From Shewanella sp. Arc9-LZ (GTDB taxonomy: Bacteria > Pseudomonadota > Gammaproteobacteria > Enterobacterales > Shewanellaceae), in contig NZ_CP048031.1 in NCBI RefSeq assembly GCF_010092445.1, positions 2,914,001 to 2,978,000 on the forward strand: a stretch of DNA of 64,000 nucleotides, given 5' to 3'. The position numbers and the translations under genes were made by a program. Shown piece by piece: positions 8,372 to 18,285 of the stretch (position 1 is its first letter; every line of letters starts with the position of its first letter). The notes under the pieces were generated by a model. The model searched no databases, was not told the DNA's origin, and was given only the letters and a program-made list of their open reading frames with translations.

Positions 8372-9379
8372 TTAAATCATTAAGCTTTTTATTTGTTGTC
8401 CATTCTCTGCACGGCTCATTAGGCCACAACCTAACCCTAGTCCGATTGCGGACTTTGATAATTGAGCTGTAGGTGCATCTTGTTGTTTTATTTCTAGAAA
8501 TATTTTGTATTTCACTGACTGGCCTAAATAGTTAGAAACCAGTTTTTTAAGTGATTGATAACTGGCTGTTCCAGGCATAAAAGCGTTAACCGATGCACCT
8601 TCCTTCGGCTTTATATGAATACTGACACTAGAATTAATATCCCATACCCGGCTGCCTATGCTGGCATCAACACCTAAACGGGCGTATTGCCCTTCTGGCA
8701 TACTTCGACTCGCCATTCGGGTTTGCTCTGTTTTCGCTAAGGACTGCCAACGCCCTTGAAAAGATAAAATATGTACATTACAGCCAGTAAAATCATTTAA
8801 CATTCTTCGTAATGACTCTGCACTCGGCGTTTTAGTGTGACAAAAACCTGCGTAATAACGGTTTAATGATTTGTTACCACTAAGCAAACTCAATACATGG
8901 GTAAAGCTGTCGGTAACGCCTGTTTCTGGTGATTGATAATTTGCCGAAAAACGATACTTTTCCCATGAACGATAGAATAGTGAGATAAGCCGATGGTTAA
9001 ATAAATCATAAAAGTCACGCATCCCATTATCTTTAAGTCGCAAGCGCTCTAGTAGCAACTCGGTATAATGTGAAGGCAATACACCACTAGGTCCGGTTAA
9101 TCCCATAAATGATATATGCATATCGGCGGCAACTTTATCAGTTTGACTTGTCGATGTAGACGCTACGTTGCTGATTGCTTGTCCTGGAAAACCAAGATGT
9201 TGATCAGACTTAAAACGTAACAACTCTTGGCTTGGAATGGCGTCATAACCCACCTTATAACCTTGCTCTCGCCCTTGAGATAATTGTTGTTGAAACTGAT
9301 AAACGGCTTGATAAAAGTCATATTCAGATGGCGTATCGATTATCGCCTGCAACTGATTATTCATTACTTGCTGGGTCAT
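8372..9379 (-). CDS. tssG: T6SS baseplate protein TssG
   Basis: A 335-aa TssG (ImpH/VasB family), a component of the baseplate wedge with TssE, TssF and TssK. Family features include an N-terminal helical part (YDFYQAVYQFQQ), the HLGFPGQAIS-like strand, the conserved FMGLTGPSGVLPSHYTELL segment and the RDFYDLFNHRLISLFYRSWEKYR motif. The ATG start overlaps the tssF stop by 4 bases (ATGA), indicating coupling. It precedes clpV in the same operon. The length is typical and nothing is missing. Confidence 0.95.
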   Translation of the reverse strand: MTQQVMNNQLQAIIDTPSEYDFYQAVYQFQQQLSQGREQGYKVGYDAIPSQELLRFKSDQHLGFPGQAISNVASTSTSQTDKVAADMHISFMGLTGPSGVLPSHYTELLLERLRLKDNGMRDFYDLFNHRLISLFYRSWEKYRFSANYQSPETGVTDSFTHVLSLLSGNKSLNRYYAGFCHTKTPSAESLRRMLNDFTGCNVHILSFQGRWQSLAKTEQTRMASRSMPEGQYARLGVDASIGSRVWDINSSVSIHIKPKEGASVNAFMPGTASYQSLKKLVSNYLGQSVKYKIFLEIKQQDAPTAQLSKSAIGLGLGCGLMSRAENGQQIKSLMI

Positions 9380-11205
9380 AGCAGCGGCCTTTGTCCAGCT
9401 CGTGCTGGCCAGGTATAGGCTATCGAATTATGATCTTTAAAGCGCATACTCAAGCGGGTAAAACTATTGATTGCAGCAAATTGCGCAAAGAAGTGATCTA
9501 AAATAGTGCAAAAGAAAAACACGCCACTGCCAGAATAATGATCTTTAATGAAGGTAATTTCAATATGACTGCCGCTGCAAAAGCTAATCCGGCCATGCTG
9601 GTTAACCCTGGCTGTGTCTGGGCTCACTTCAACAGAATGAATATTCTCTATTAAATTCTTATTTTCTGGCGAACACTTAAAATCGTATAACTTAAGGGTT
9701 TCTTTTAAGTTAGACAGTGCATCTTTGCCACTAAAACTATCAATGGATAAATGGGTGACTAACTGCCATCGCGAAGCATCACTCAGCGATGCACGCACCG
9801 GTAGCGTAGGCGCAAGCAAACATTTCACGTGCTTAATAATGTCGGCACGCTCTGGTACGAACATTTTGGGCTCATTAGTACCAAACGGAAGATGCGCCGG
9901 TAAATTGCGGTTGCTGCATTGAGCGGTGATACTTAATATCCAAGCGCCGTAGTCTTCTTCTGACTTAAATCCTTTAAAATTATGGTCGACTAACGATAAA
10001 AACGATTCAGTGCCTAATTCAGCATAACCACCAGACCAACTAGCAGACTCACGCCTAACATGCCAAAATAAATTATTGTGACCTAAATATTGCGGATGTG
10101 ATTCGCCATAAAATGGGGTGACTTCTACCTTATTGTCCTTCGGGTCATAAGCAATAACATCTTCAATACTGATGATTTCAGTCACTTCAGAGTCAGAATA
10201 ACGGGCAGCCAATTTATATTCATACTGAGACGCATCAATGCTTACCGGTTCTAATTTTTGTTCAAACAAATTAATCACCGGCGTACAACCTAACAGAAAA
10301 TGATTGGCACTAACTTGCTTCTCTAAATCCTGAGAGCCTTCCTTTAAATAAATATAAAGTGAAAACTTATTGTCGATCCCTTGCCAGCTGCCGTCTAAAT
10401 CATCAATGTCAAAAAACAAGAATTTTTCTGGGAAAATAAAGTTTTCCAATAATAATCGATAACCAGAACTGGTACGCTGACTGTAAGGTATCACTTGTTG
10501 TTCATCTTCAAAGCCAACCGCTTTTAAATGTCTTTTGGTTAAAAACTTACACACAGTTTGCTGCTCATTCACTAAAGCAAAACCGAGGCTGTGTTCAAAT
10601 AACAATTGATAAAGTTGAAACGTTTGATGATCTTGGCCATTCAAGAAAAAGCGTAATTTATCAACACCGAGGCTTGGCATACTGATTTCGTCAAACTCAC
10701 AGGCGATATCAAGCTTAATAATAGCCTTAGCACGTTCTGGCCATTGCGGTTCAGGGGCATTAAACGGTGCATTTTGAAACTGGGCTTTCTGCACTTCAAT
10801 TGGCCATAATTTCATGTCATATGACGTTTGAAAATGGCAGGTTTTCATCCCTTCCACCTGAGTGTCTACCTGAGTTGATCTGGGTAATAACACACCAGTC
10901 GTCGACAAGTTTTCAGTGGTGACTTTGATAACTGACATAGACGGTATTGGCGCTTGGTAATCGGGATATAACTGGCCTAATAACGCCTCGGTTAATTCAG
11001 GAAAACTATCATCAAGTTTTTGCCTAATTTGTGCTGTTAGCAAAGAGAATGCTTCAATTAATCGTGAAACATGAGGATCTTCAACGTGTTCATCACTTAA
11101 GCGTAAACGCCCGGCAACTTTAGGATATTGCTCAGCAAATTCCGCTCCCATATGACGAATGAAAGCAAGCTCACGATTGTAATATTCCAATAATTCCTGA
11201 TTCAC
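9376..11205 (-). CDS. tssF: T6SS baseplate protein TssF
   Basis: A 609-aa TssF (ImpG/VasA family), the large wedge subunit of the baseplate. The N-terminus LLEYYNRELAFIRHMGAEFA, then YPKVAGRLRL and DPHVSRLIEAFSLLTAQIRQ, is diagnostic. The C-terminus contains the family pattern FFAQFAAINSFTRLSMRF. Translation starts with GTG at 11205, overlapping the tssE stop (GTGA) and preceded by AGGGA. It is coupled to tssE upstream and tssG downstream, which matches the stoichiometric TssE-TssF-TssG wedge. Confidence 0.96.
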   Translation of the reverse strand: MNQELLEYYNRELAFIRHMGAEFAEQYPKVAGRLRLSDEHVEDPHVSRLIEAFSLLTAQIRQKLDDSFPELTEALLGQLYPDYQAPIPSMSVIKVTTENLSTTGVLLPRSTQVDTQVEGMKTCHFQTSYDMKLWPIEVQKAQFQNAPFNAPEPQWPERAKAIIKLDIACEFDEISMPSLGVDKLRFFLNGQDHQTFQLYQLLFEHSLGFALVNEQQTVCKFLTKRHLKAVGFEDEQQVIPYSQRTSSGYRLLLENFIFPEKFLFFDIDDLDGSWQGIDNKFSLYIYLKEGSQDLEKQVSANHFLLGCTPVINLFEQKLEPVSIDASQYEYKLAARYSDSEVTEIISIEDVIAYDPKDNKVEVTPFYGESHPQYLGHNNLFWHVRRESASWSGGYAELGTESFLSLVDHNFKGFKSEEDYGAWILSITAQCSNRNLPAHLPFGTNEPKMFVPERADIIKHVKCLLAPTLPVRASLSDASRWQLVTHLSIDSFSGKDALSNLKETLKLYDFKCSPENKNLIENIHSVEVSPDTARVNQHGRISFCSGSHIEITFIKDHYSGSGVFFFCTILDHFFAQFAAINSFTRLSMRFKDHNSIAYTWPARAGQRPLL

Positions 11206-11693
11206 AGAATTCCCTCATTAACTATCATCGCCAAGTGGACTGGCTCAACTTCAGAGTCAAACGAAATATATTCAGGCTCAGGTTCTGCATACAACAATGC
11301 ATTGATTTTTAATCTTAAAACCCGGTCTAATGGTTGTTCATTATCGACTGTTTCAACCATCACTTCTAAAAATCTCGGTTCGAATCGTTTTATGGTATCG
11401 GCAACTTGTTTACATAAAAGCTGACGCCCGTCTAAGCTCGCGACTGGCATAGAAGAAAAGTCACGCAAACCATAATTCATCAGAGAATTATCAAGCTCAG
11501 TTAAATGTTCCGGCCACGTTTGCCACTGCAATTTAGCATTGAGTAGGTTTTCTAAATCGCGCCGAACATTAGACCTTAACTGACGTAGATTTAGACCACG
11601 ATGGCTGTCTTTGACATCTTGCTCGTTTGGCGCATCATCAATCAATCTATCTAGAATTGACGCCATTATCGGTTGTTGGTTTTTGCTCAACAC
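11202..11693 (-). CDS. tssE: T6SS baseplate protein TssE (gp25-like)
   Basis: A 163-aa gp25-like lysozyme-fold protein of the baseplate wedge that helps start sheath polymerisation. It carries SILDRLIDDAPNEQ near the N-terminus, RDLENLLNAKLQW, the LMNYGLRDFSSM segment and RFEPRFLEVMVE. These match TssE conserved positions, with the family ExR-type arginine and acidic residues. The longest frame starts with GTG at 11693, 3 bases after the tagJ stop, with AGTAGG upstream. An internal ATG at 11666 would give 154 aa and also resembles family starts; the GTG has the better ribosome-binding site. It overlaps tssF by 4 bases. Confidence 0.94.
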   Translation of the reverse strand: MLSKNQQPIMASILDRLIDDAPNEQDVKDSHRGLNLRQLRSNVRRDLENLLNAKLQWQTWPEHLTELDNSLMNYGLRDFSSMPVASLDGRQLLCKQVADTIKRFEPRFLEVMVETVDNEQPLDRVLRLKINALLYAEPEPEYISFDSEVEPVHLAMIVNEGIL

Positions 11694-11698
11694 AGGGC

Positions 11699-12487
11699 CT
11701 ACTGCAACACTGGAGTGGTAACTTTAGTCATTTGATTTAATGCAATAGCATTATCATCGACAAACCACATTTTTAAGCCCTTGCCAGCAACAACATTAGT
11801 TGCGATTTCATGCCAATCGGTTTCTCGTCCCAATTTTTGCGCATCAGTTTCACTGCCACCATAAGTCATTGGAATATGCGCTTCTCCACTCGGTCCATTT
11901 TTAATGGCTAGATCAACCCGGCGCCAAACCGTTTCCAGTAATGAGGTCACAGGTTTAAAGTTGATATAGTCAATTTCAGATAACTGCGCTAAATAGAAAT
12001 TACCGTCAGTACCAAAAATTTCTATAAAACCACCTAAAGTGTCATCTAAATCACGAATTTCTTGATGAGTGATATCATTTAACACTAAGTTAACTTCGGG
12101 ACGCAGAGTTTCAAGGCTGCTCGCACACTGAGTCACATCATCTTGAGCATCAACCATTGCTAAGCGTAATTTCATTAATGCTTCAACATGTGCATCAGAC
12201 TCAGCAAAAAGTTGCGGTACGGCTTTGCCTGCCATAAAATCTTGTCGGGCTTGTTCAGCACGGATCAACTGACGTAAATTTGCTGCGCCAATTAAAAAGT
12301 CGGGATGCTTTTGCACTAAAAAGTTTAATTGTTTGTCTGCACGTTCCAGCTCACCATTAATACACAACAACTCAACATGTTGACCTTTTAAGTCAATATT
12401 CATCGGGTCGTCTTTTAACTGTGCCTCAACTAACTGAATTGCATCTTGTAGTTGGCCGCTCTGCAGCATTTGTTGAATTTGTTTCAT
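11699..12487 (-). CDS. tagJ: T6SS accessory protein TagJ (ImpE/SciE family)
   Basis: A 262-aa ImpE/SciE family protein. The N-terminal half is TPR-like (LQDAIQLVEAQLKDDPMNID, then helical pairs around a PDFLIGAANLRQLIRAEQAR helix). The C-terminal half holds the conserved DLDDTLGGFIEIFGTDGNFY strand region and AHIPMTYGGSE. In Pseudomonas aeruginosa H1-T6SS, TagJ binds sheath protein TssB and works alongside ClpV. Its place between the second tssC and tssE reproduces the imp order C-D-E-F. SD AAGG lies 7 bases before the ATG, and tssE follows immediately. Confidence 0.92.
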   Translation of the reverse strand: MKQIQQMLQSGQLQDAIQLVEAQLKDDPMNIDLKGQHVELLCINGELERADKQLNFLVQKHPDFLIGAANLRQLIRAEQARQDFMAGKAVPQLFAESDAHVEALMKLRLAMVDAQDDVTQCASSLETLRPEVNLVLNDITHQEIRDLDDTLGGFIEIFGTDGNFYLAQLSEIDYINFKPVTSLLETVWRRVDLAIKNGPSGEAHIPMTYGGSETDAQKLGRETDWHEIATNVVAGKGLKMWFVDDNAIALNQMTKVTTPVLQ

Positions 12488-12501
12488 TTGATACCTTTAT
12501 C

Positions 12502-14037
12502 TTAATTTCTTGATGTCAGTTCAGTGACCAATTTAATACTGGACACCATCTGATCTAATTGAAAATGTGGTTGTAACTGAATAATCGAATAGAAATGCCC
12601 AGGCTTGCCGCGAATTTCTTTTACCTGTACTTGGGCACTTCGCAGTGGGTATTTACTTCTTACATCATCTGAAGACACATCTGAAGCGGTAGTGTATTTA
12701 TGCAGCCACAGCTGTAGCTCTCGCTGGCAAGCCTCTGCAGAATGAAGTGAGCCTATTTTTTCACGACCTAATACTTTGATGTAATGAGCAAAACGTGAAA
12801 CACACAAAATGTACTGCAACATCGATGATAACTTTGCATTAATACTGTCTTCCAACAGTTCATATTTAGGTGGTTTCTGAACAGAAGCATTACTGTAAAA
12901 AACTAAATGCTCACAACCTAATACCGGAGATAAAGGAATAAAACCTTGGTCAGAAATAGACTTTTCCGCCCTATCACTGATTAATAAGTCCACCGATGGC
13001 TTCATGCGTTTCCGATACAAATCAGGCTCATATTGACTCACTGCAAGATCGCAAACTAATCCTTTCTTACGAGCCCCAGGCTCTAGCCCACGGATATGAC
13101 CAAACCAGCCAGATTCACTAAATGCACGAATTAATACCCCACCGAATGCATAAGCAGCATTGCCCCATAAATGATCTTTTTTAGGGTTTTTAATTGATTC
13201 CTTAAACTTAAATCCTTCGCTACGAGTACCATCAATGAGATAAGGAGAACGCATAAGAATATTTGGCATTGTTAAGCCAATAAAGCGAGAATCGTCCATT
13301 TTACGTAACGAATTCCACTTAATGTACTCGTGTTGTTCAAAAATTTTGGAAATATTCATATGAGCAGATAAATCGGAAAAATCATCAGCACCGAACAATG
13401 AAGGACTGGCCGAGGTAATAAAGGGCGCAAAAGCGGCCGCGGCAGTGCGGGAGATTTCTTTTAAAATATCAATATCATTAGTAGATACACCTGGACGGCT
13501 TTTATGAGTGATTTGATAATCACCAATTAATGTGCCGAAGGGTTCGCCACCAGACATGTCGTATTCATTGTTATAAATCAGTTTAAAAAAATCGCTTTGA
13601 TCAAACTCAATGGCCCGATTAATGTCTTTAGACAAGGTTGTCCAACAACAATCGAGCATTTTTACTTTCACTTTCTGGTCTTTATCATGTAAATCTTGCT
13701 GTTGAACAAGATAAAGTACTCCGCGCCAGCTGGCTTCTAACGCCTGAAATGCATCATGATGAATAATAGCGTTAAGCTGTTGTTCTAATTGTCTATCAAT
13801 GCGATCAATGGCTTTAAGAAGGAAAGGTAAAACAGATGTTTTATCGAATTGCTCAAGCGAATGGCTTGAGTTTTCAAGCCAAAGCAATAACGACCTAGTC
13901 GAGTCCGACTCTCGCAAGAACCGTTCGACTAGGTGTTTATTTTTTAGTGCCTGTGTCGTCGAAGATACTGGTTTGTTAACACCAGTATCTTCTTTGAAAA
14001 TTTCACTTGTTACAAATGAAATGGTTTCATGCGGCAT
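12502..14037 (-). CDS. Second T6SS sheath large-subunit paralogue (TssC2/ImpD-like)
   Basis: A 511-aa TssC/VipB-family protein, paralogous to the neighbouring tssC product. Shared landmarks are LEASWRGVLYLVQ, DQSDFFKLIYNNEYDMSGGE, GTLIGDYQI, DDSRFIGLTMPN, the RFAHYIKVLGREKIGS segment and a C-terminal beta part (RGKPGHFYSIIQLQP). It differs at many positions and has an extra N-terminal stretch rich in Ser/Thr (MPHETISFVTSEIF onward). Rhizobial and Agrobacterium imp loci also encode two TssC-like proteins. Whether this copy enters the sheath, caps it, or regulates assembly cannot be told from sequence. It lies 51 bases after tssC and 14 before tagJ, with AGGAT ahead of the ATG. Confidence 0.9.
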   Translation of the reverse strand: MPHETISFVTSEIFKEDTGVNKPVSSTTQALKNKHLVERFLRESDSTRSLLLWLENSSHSLEQFDKTSVLPFLLKAIDRIDRQLEQQLNAIIHHDAFQALEASWRGVLYLVQQQDLHDKDQKVKVKMLDCCWTTLSKDINRAIEFDQSDFFKLIYNNEYDMSGGEPFGTLIGDYQITHKSRPGVSTNDIDILKEISRTAAAAFAPFITSASPSLFGADDFSDLSAHMNISKIFEQHEYIKWNSLRKMDDSRFIGLTMPNILMRSPYLIDGTRSEGFKFKESIKNPKKDHLWGNAAYAFGGVLIRAFSESGWFGHIRGLEPGARKKGLVCDLAVSQYEPDLYRKRMKPSVDLLISDRAEKSISDQGFIPLSPVLGCEHLVFYSNASVQKPPKYELLEDSINAKLSSMLQYILCVSRFAHYIKVLGREKIGSLHSAEACQRELQLWLHKYTTASDVSSDDVRSKYPLRSAQVQVKEIRGKPGHFYSIIQLQPHFQLDQMVSSIKLVTELTSRN

Positions 14038-14088
14038 CGTTTGTTTCTATCCTTGAAAACAAATGAGGGTCACTGCATTAGCGCGTGA

Positions 14089-15582
14089 TTATCCTACTTT
14101 AGGGATCTTCGCGACTAAACGTAAAGAGGCTGTAAGCTCTTCCATTTGTAACCAAGGACGTAACCATGCAACTGCATTGTATGAACCAGGTTGACCAGGG
14201 ATCTCTTTAACTTCAACTTTTGCGTCTGCTAATGGGTACTTGGCGCGTATCTCTTGCCCACCACCTTCTGAAGCATTAACAAACGATAAAATCCAGCGAT
14301 TTAACCAAGACTCGACATCTTCAGCTTCCATAAAGCTACCAATTTTGTCTCGAGCCATCACTTTAAGATAATGCGCAAAACGTGATGTTGCCATTAGGTA
14401 AGGTAAACGTGCAGAAATGGCCGCATTCGCGGTAGCATCATGGTTAGACATTATTTTAGGTTTTTGGCAAGATTGAGAACCAAAGAACACGGCATAATCA
14501 GTATGCTTATAATGACATAGTGGTAAGAAACCCAACTTACTTAATTCAGCTTCGCGACGATCGGTAATGCCTATCTCTGTTGGACATTTTAAATCTGGAT
14601 CACCGTCATCACTGGTAAATACATGAGCAGGTAATCCTTCAACCTTACCACCACCCTCGGCGCCACGGATTGCGGTACAGAAACCATATTTGCTAAATGC
14701 TTGTCCCATATTAGTTGCCATAACATACGCGGCATTCATCCAGCAATAGTCATCATGATCAGCGACTTTAGCACGGCCACTTTCTAAATCTAATTCGAAT
14801 TCTTCATAGCAAAACTCTTCAACAGGTTTTGTTGCTTCACCATATGGAAGACGGGCAAGCACTCGTGGCATGGTTAAGGTGACAAAACGAGAGTCATCAC
14901 TGTCACGGAAAGAGCGCCATTGAGTGTATTCTAAAGATTCAAATACTTTTTCAAGATCGCGTGGTTTACTGAGTTCAGTCCACTCATCAAAACCAAATAA
15001 AGAAGAACCAGCAGCAGAAACAAATGGGCAGAAGCCAGCGGCTGCAACATTAGATATCAACGATAATGTTTCAACGTCTTCAGGATGATTACTAAACTCA
15101 TAATCGCCGACTAAACAACCATAAGGCTCTCCGCCCGGGGTGCCAAATTCTGCTTCATAGATTTTTTTGAACATTTGACTCTGATCAAACTCAACTGCTT
15201 TACTCAAATCTTTGTGAAGTTCTTTTTTAGACAAACTCATGACACGAATTTTAAGCGTTTCATTTGTTTCAGAATTTTTCACTGTATGATGCAATCCACG
15301 CCAACTGCCTTCCAGTTTTTGCAGTTCTTCATTGTGCATGATGGCAGCTAATTGCTTAGAGATAATGTCGTCTAATCGAGTAATCGCCTTGTTAAAAGTC
15401 ACTGTGAGGTTTTTATCCCACTGTACAGTGCCTTTCAAGGCTTCTTCCGTTAACGAACGAATAAGCTCTTCAGCACGCGAAGAATCGGTTTGCTTGGTTG
15501 CAAAAATTGCTTGCTCTAAAATAGAAACACTTTGTGCTTGCTCTTCAGATACAGCATCTAATGACGCGGCTTCCATGCTCAT
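14089..15582 (-). CDS. tssC: T6SS contractile sheath large subunit TssC (VipB)
   Basis: A 497-aa TssC/VipB/EvpB family protein that polymerises with TssB into the contractile sheath. Conserved segments visible are [49 protein letters not shown], a [15 protein letters not shown] segment, [20 protein letters not shown] and [19 protein letters not shown]. The end reads [19 protein letters not shown]. The ATG overlaps the tssB stop by one base (TAATG) with GGAGCGG upstream, giving tight coupling to its partner. It is closer to canonical TssC than the next gene, so I assign it the main sheath role. Confidence 0.96.
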   Translation of the reverse strand: MSMEAASLDAVSEEQAQSVSILEQAIFATKQTDSSRAEELIRSLTEEALKGTVQWDKNLTVTFNKAITRLDDIISKQLAAIMHNEELQKLEGSWRGLHHTVKNSETNETLKIRVMSLSKKELHKDLSKAVEFDQSQMFKKIYEAEFGTPGGEPYGCLVGDYEFSNHPEDVETLSLISNVAAAGFCPFVSAAGSSLFGFDEWTELSKPRDLEKVFESLEYTQWRSFRDSDDSRFVTLTMPRVLARLPYGEATKPVEEFCYEEFELDLESGRAKVADHDDYCWMNAAYVMATNMGQAFSKYGFCTAIRGAEGGGKVEGLPAHVFTSDDGDPDLKCPTEIGITDRREAELSKLGFLPLCHYKHTDYAVFFGSQSCQKPKIMSNHDATANAAISARLPYLMATSRFAHYLKVMARDKIGSFMEAEDVESWLNRWILSFVNASEGGGQEIRAKYPLADAKVEVKEIPGQPGSYNAVAWLRPWLQMEELTASLRLVAKIPKVG

Positions 15583-16082
15583 TATTCCGCTCCTTTGAGG
15601 TTAAGTTCACCAGCTAATTTATCTAGGCTAGTAGTGTTATTTAACACTTCTTCTAAGATATTTTCGAGATTCTCAGAACGATCAACTTTGGTCATCAAAT
15701 CACGGAGTTTGTTACGAGTTTCCATTAATTTTTTTAATGGTTCAACCTGATTAACAATGGCAGCAGGCTCGAAGTCTTCGATGCTGCTAAATTGTAATGC
15801 AACCTTCATTTCAGTATCGTCACCGGCAAGTGTGTTAGGCACTGAAATGTTTAATTGGGGACTCATACGTTTTAATACATCATTGAAATTTTCACGATCG
15901 ATTTGCACAAAACGGCGGTCTTTCAATGGTTTTAAATCTGCGGTGTTGTGTCCAGTAAAATCACCTGTAACACCGATAACAAAAGGCAGTTCTTTTTTTA
16001 CAACTGTACCTTCAGTTTCGACATCATAGGTAATATGGACACGAGGTTTTCTTACTCGCTTTAATTTATCATGTACACTCAT
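15582..16082 (-). CDS. tssB: T6SS contractile sheath small subunit TssB (VipA)
   Basis: A 166-aa TssB/VipA family protein, the small sheath subunit. Diagnostic segments are [15 protein letters not shown] near the N-terminus, [34 protein letters not shown] and [19 protein letters not shown]. The C-terminal helix ends with [19 protein letters not shown] chose ATG 16082 because AGGAG lies 5 bases before it; a frame opening at 16097 uses TTG inside that ribosome-binding region. It follows tssA by 41 bases and is coupled to tssC. Confidence 0.96.
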   Translation of the reverse strand: MSVHDKLKRVRKPRVHITYDVETEGTVVKKELPFVIGVTGDFTGHNTADLKPLKDRRFVQIDRENFNDVLKRMSPQLNISVPNTLAGDDTEMKVALQFSSIEDFEPAAIVNQVEPLKKLMETRNKLRDLMTKVDRSENLENILEEVLNNTTSLDKLAGELNLKGAE

Positions 16083-16123
16083 ATGAACTCCTTTCAATAA
16101 TATGTTGAGTAATCAACTACAGA

Positions 16124-17230
16124 TTAATCTTCCGTTTTTATTCCAGATAACTTGAAGAAACCATTCCTTGCTTCACCATCTTGGATTAATTCTTGTAACA
16201 ACTCAGGCAAACTGAGATCACTCCAACGTATAACTTGTTCAATGGCATAAGACATAGGCGAATGTGGTTCGGTACGTCTAAAAAAGTCCGCTATTGTTTC
16301 AAGATTATTAATGGCTTGTGCTCTCGAGTTAAGCTGCCCATCAACACCTGATGACGTTGTGCTGTGGTCATTAGGGTCGCTGTGTTGTTCTTTTTCGTGA
16401 TGTTGTTCTTGTTCAAGGTTTGCTTTGTTTTTTGCAATAATGGGAGCCGTGATAGCGCTGATTTGTAGCGCACATGCTTCTAATGCCTTGCGAATGTAAC
16501 TGGTAGGCTGTGGCTCACCGCTCATGGCAGCATCCATGGCAGCAGAAAGTTTGCTAAAAGCAGCGATGGCATCTTGAACATCACGGTCTAATTCAATAAA
16601 GAAACTGTCAGAGGTTTCTCTTATGCTATGTTCGACATCTTCAAGTGACACTGAACCTGAATCAAAACGTTTTTCTTGTTTGTCTTTATCTAGACGACTG
16701 GTGTCTAAAGCTTGCTCATATTGCCAAGTAGAATAAATGACGCCACCATCAGTGATCGGAATAGTTCTGATTGGATGAATTAAAGAACCTTCGCTTTCGA
16801 TACCGTTTAAACCAATAAGCGGCGCAATGCGCTCTGCCAAATCATTTGGTTCAGGTGTTGGGTAAATAGTGTCCCAATAGCGCTCAACGAGCTCTGTAGC
16901 TAGAGTGAAACCAAAACAAAGTCCTTTAAAACCATATAACCTGCAAGCTGCCTCTATAAACCAAGCTACATATTCAATATCTTTTGATTGTTGTTTTAAG
17001 ATGCCCGGAACTTGTTCGAAAATCGGTCGCCATTCAGCTGCAACGGACAATACATCTTCTTCGTCAGTTAGTGCTTTACGCTCTCTAGAACGTGCAATAT
17101 TTCGCACATCTTTAAGTAGATAATAAGTTGATGTCGGACTTATATCTTCACGAGGATCAACTCCTGACTCCGCATCAATGGTAATGGGAAGAATTAATTC
17201 ATCAATTGTTAAATTCTTTAGCTTACTCAA
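16124..17230 (-). CDS. tssA: T6SS protein TssA (ImpA N-terminal family)
   Basis: A 368-aa TssA with the ImpA_N domain in the first half: GVDPREDISPTSTYYLLKDV, the ARSRERKALTDEED segment, WRPIFEQVPGIL and AAWFIEAACRLYGFKG-like text. TssA proteins prime tube and sheath assembly at the baseplate or cap the distal end. The middle has a Gln/His/Asp-rich linker (about 280-300), and the C-terminus carries a short helical domain with EPHSPMSYAIEQVIRWSDLS. The frame starts with TTG at 17230; no ATG is available before residue 200, and an in-frame stop lies three codons upstream. A weak start may lower TssA output. It is the first gene of its block after a 287-bp gap. Confidence 0.93.
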   Translation of the reverse strand: MSKLKNLTIDELILPITIDAESGVDPREDISPTSTYYLLKDVRNIARSRERKALTDEEDVLSVAAEWRPIFEQVPGILKQQSKDIEYVAWFIEAACRLYGFKGLCFGFTLATELVERYWDTIYPTPEPNDLAERIAPLIGLNGIESEGSLIHPIRTIPITDGGVIYSTWQYEQALDTSRLDKDKQEKRFDSGSVSLEDVEHSIRETSDSFFIELDRDVQDAIAAFSKLSAAMDAAMSGEPQPTSYIRKALEACALQISAITAPIIAKNKANLEQEQHHEKEQHSDPNDHSTTSSGVDGQLNSRAQAINNLETIADFFRRTEPHSPMSYAIEQVIRWSDLSLPELLQELIQDGEARNGFFKLSGIKTED

Positions 17231-17466
17231 TCTAATTCAATCCCTGAATAAAAACGATTAATTTATAATAATAAAAGTATAGAACTTCAAAAACAATACT
17301 TATTGCCCTTTAATAGAAGCAAAATACAATATAATGCCAATAACTAATTACAATGGATAATCACAAAAAAACAAAAACACCCCATGTGATTACACCCAAT
17401 ATAATTACGTTTGAAATAATGTTACAGCACATCTAAATACAACATTTATAATTAATGGCTATCGAC

Positions 17467-17507
17467 AATTAAACTCATCAAACAAAAACACTTATATGAG
17501 TTTAATT
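17467..17507. repeat. 12-bp perfect inverted repeat between pppA and tssA
   Basis: AATTAAACTCAT and its perfect complement flank a 17-base A-rich loop, 11 bases downstream of the pppA stop. It has no T run on the minus strand. It could be a weak terminator ending the membrane-complex block or a regulator site for the tssA block. The rest of the 287-bp gap (17231-17517) is AT-rich and otherwise featureless to me. Confidence 0.45.
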
Positions 17508-17517
17508 CATCAAAACA

Positions 17518-18285
17518 TTAACCAAATATTGGAATTGTTTTATCACTATCATCAATGATATTTATTTTTTTAGGTGTATTTTTAACAAGAATGCAGGTGA
17601 CATTATCTCGTGCATTCCTGACTAAAGAGGCATGGAGTAGTGCCATACCGGAATCAATGATATTGCCAGACTTTATTGTTCGTTCAATTTCAACATCATT
17701 TAATTCTTTATTTAAACCATCGCTACAAAGTAAAAAGACATCACCCTCTTTCATACTATCGGTGCGATAATCTATGTCTAATTGTGAGTCAACACCGACA
17801 GCCCGAGTGATTACATTCGCTAATGGATGAGATTCAGCCTCTTCAGGTAGAAGTAACCCTTCATCAATCATGTCATTAACTTGACTGTGGTCTTTAGTGA
17901 CTTGCTTCATTTGTTGATCTCGTAACAAGTAAATTCGACTATCGCCTACCCATAACAAGTGATAGTTATCTTGGTATAACCACAAAACAACGACAGTACT
18001 GCCAGCCACCTTCCCATCAAATTCATGCTCACTCATTTGTTGCAAAAAACGATTGCTCGCAATAAGCGACTGTTTTAAAACATCTAATGTAATAGTCTCT
18101 GGTTGTAAATGTTCAACGGCCTGCTGGATGCCATCAATCACTAATTGACTTGCGACATCTCCTGCTGCATGTCCACCCATACCATCTGCAACCACCCAAA
18201 TACCTAAATGTGGTAATTCAAGATATGCATCCTCGTTGATTGCTCTTACGGTGCCTCGATGAGTTAATGCATGACTTAAGTGCAT
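17518..18285 (-). CDS. pppA: T6SS PP2C-type Ser/Thr protein phosphatase PppA
   Basis: A 255-aa PP2C-family phosphatase. Metal-binding motifs are in order: RAINEDAYL (about 15-22), VVADGMGGHAAGD (32-44), WVGDSRIYLLRD, LLCSDGLNKELND and ARDNVTCILV. In P. aeruginosa, PppA removes the phosphate that PpkA places on the FHA protein and so turns the T6SS off. Both counterparts, ppkA and tagH, are in the same operon here. The start overlaps tagF by 10 bases, and AAGGATC lies upstream of the ATG. It is the last gene of the first block. Confidence 0.96.
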   Translation of the reverse strand: MHLSHALTHRGTVRAINEDAYLELPHLGIWVVADGMGGHAAGDVASQLVIDGIQQAVEHLQPETITLDVLKQSLIASNRFLQQMSEHEFDGKVAGSTVVVLWLYQDNYHLLWVGDSRIYLLRDQQMKQVTKDHSQVNDMIDEGLLLPEEAESHPLANVITRAVGVDSQLDIDYRTDSMKEGDVFLLCSDGLNKELNDVEIERTIKSGNIIDSGMALLHASLVRNARDNVTCILVKNTPKKINIIDDSDKTIPIFG

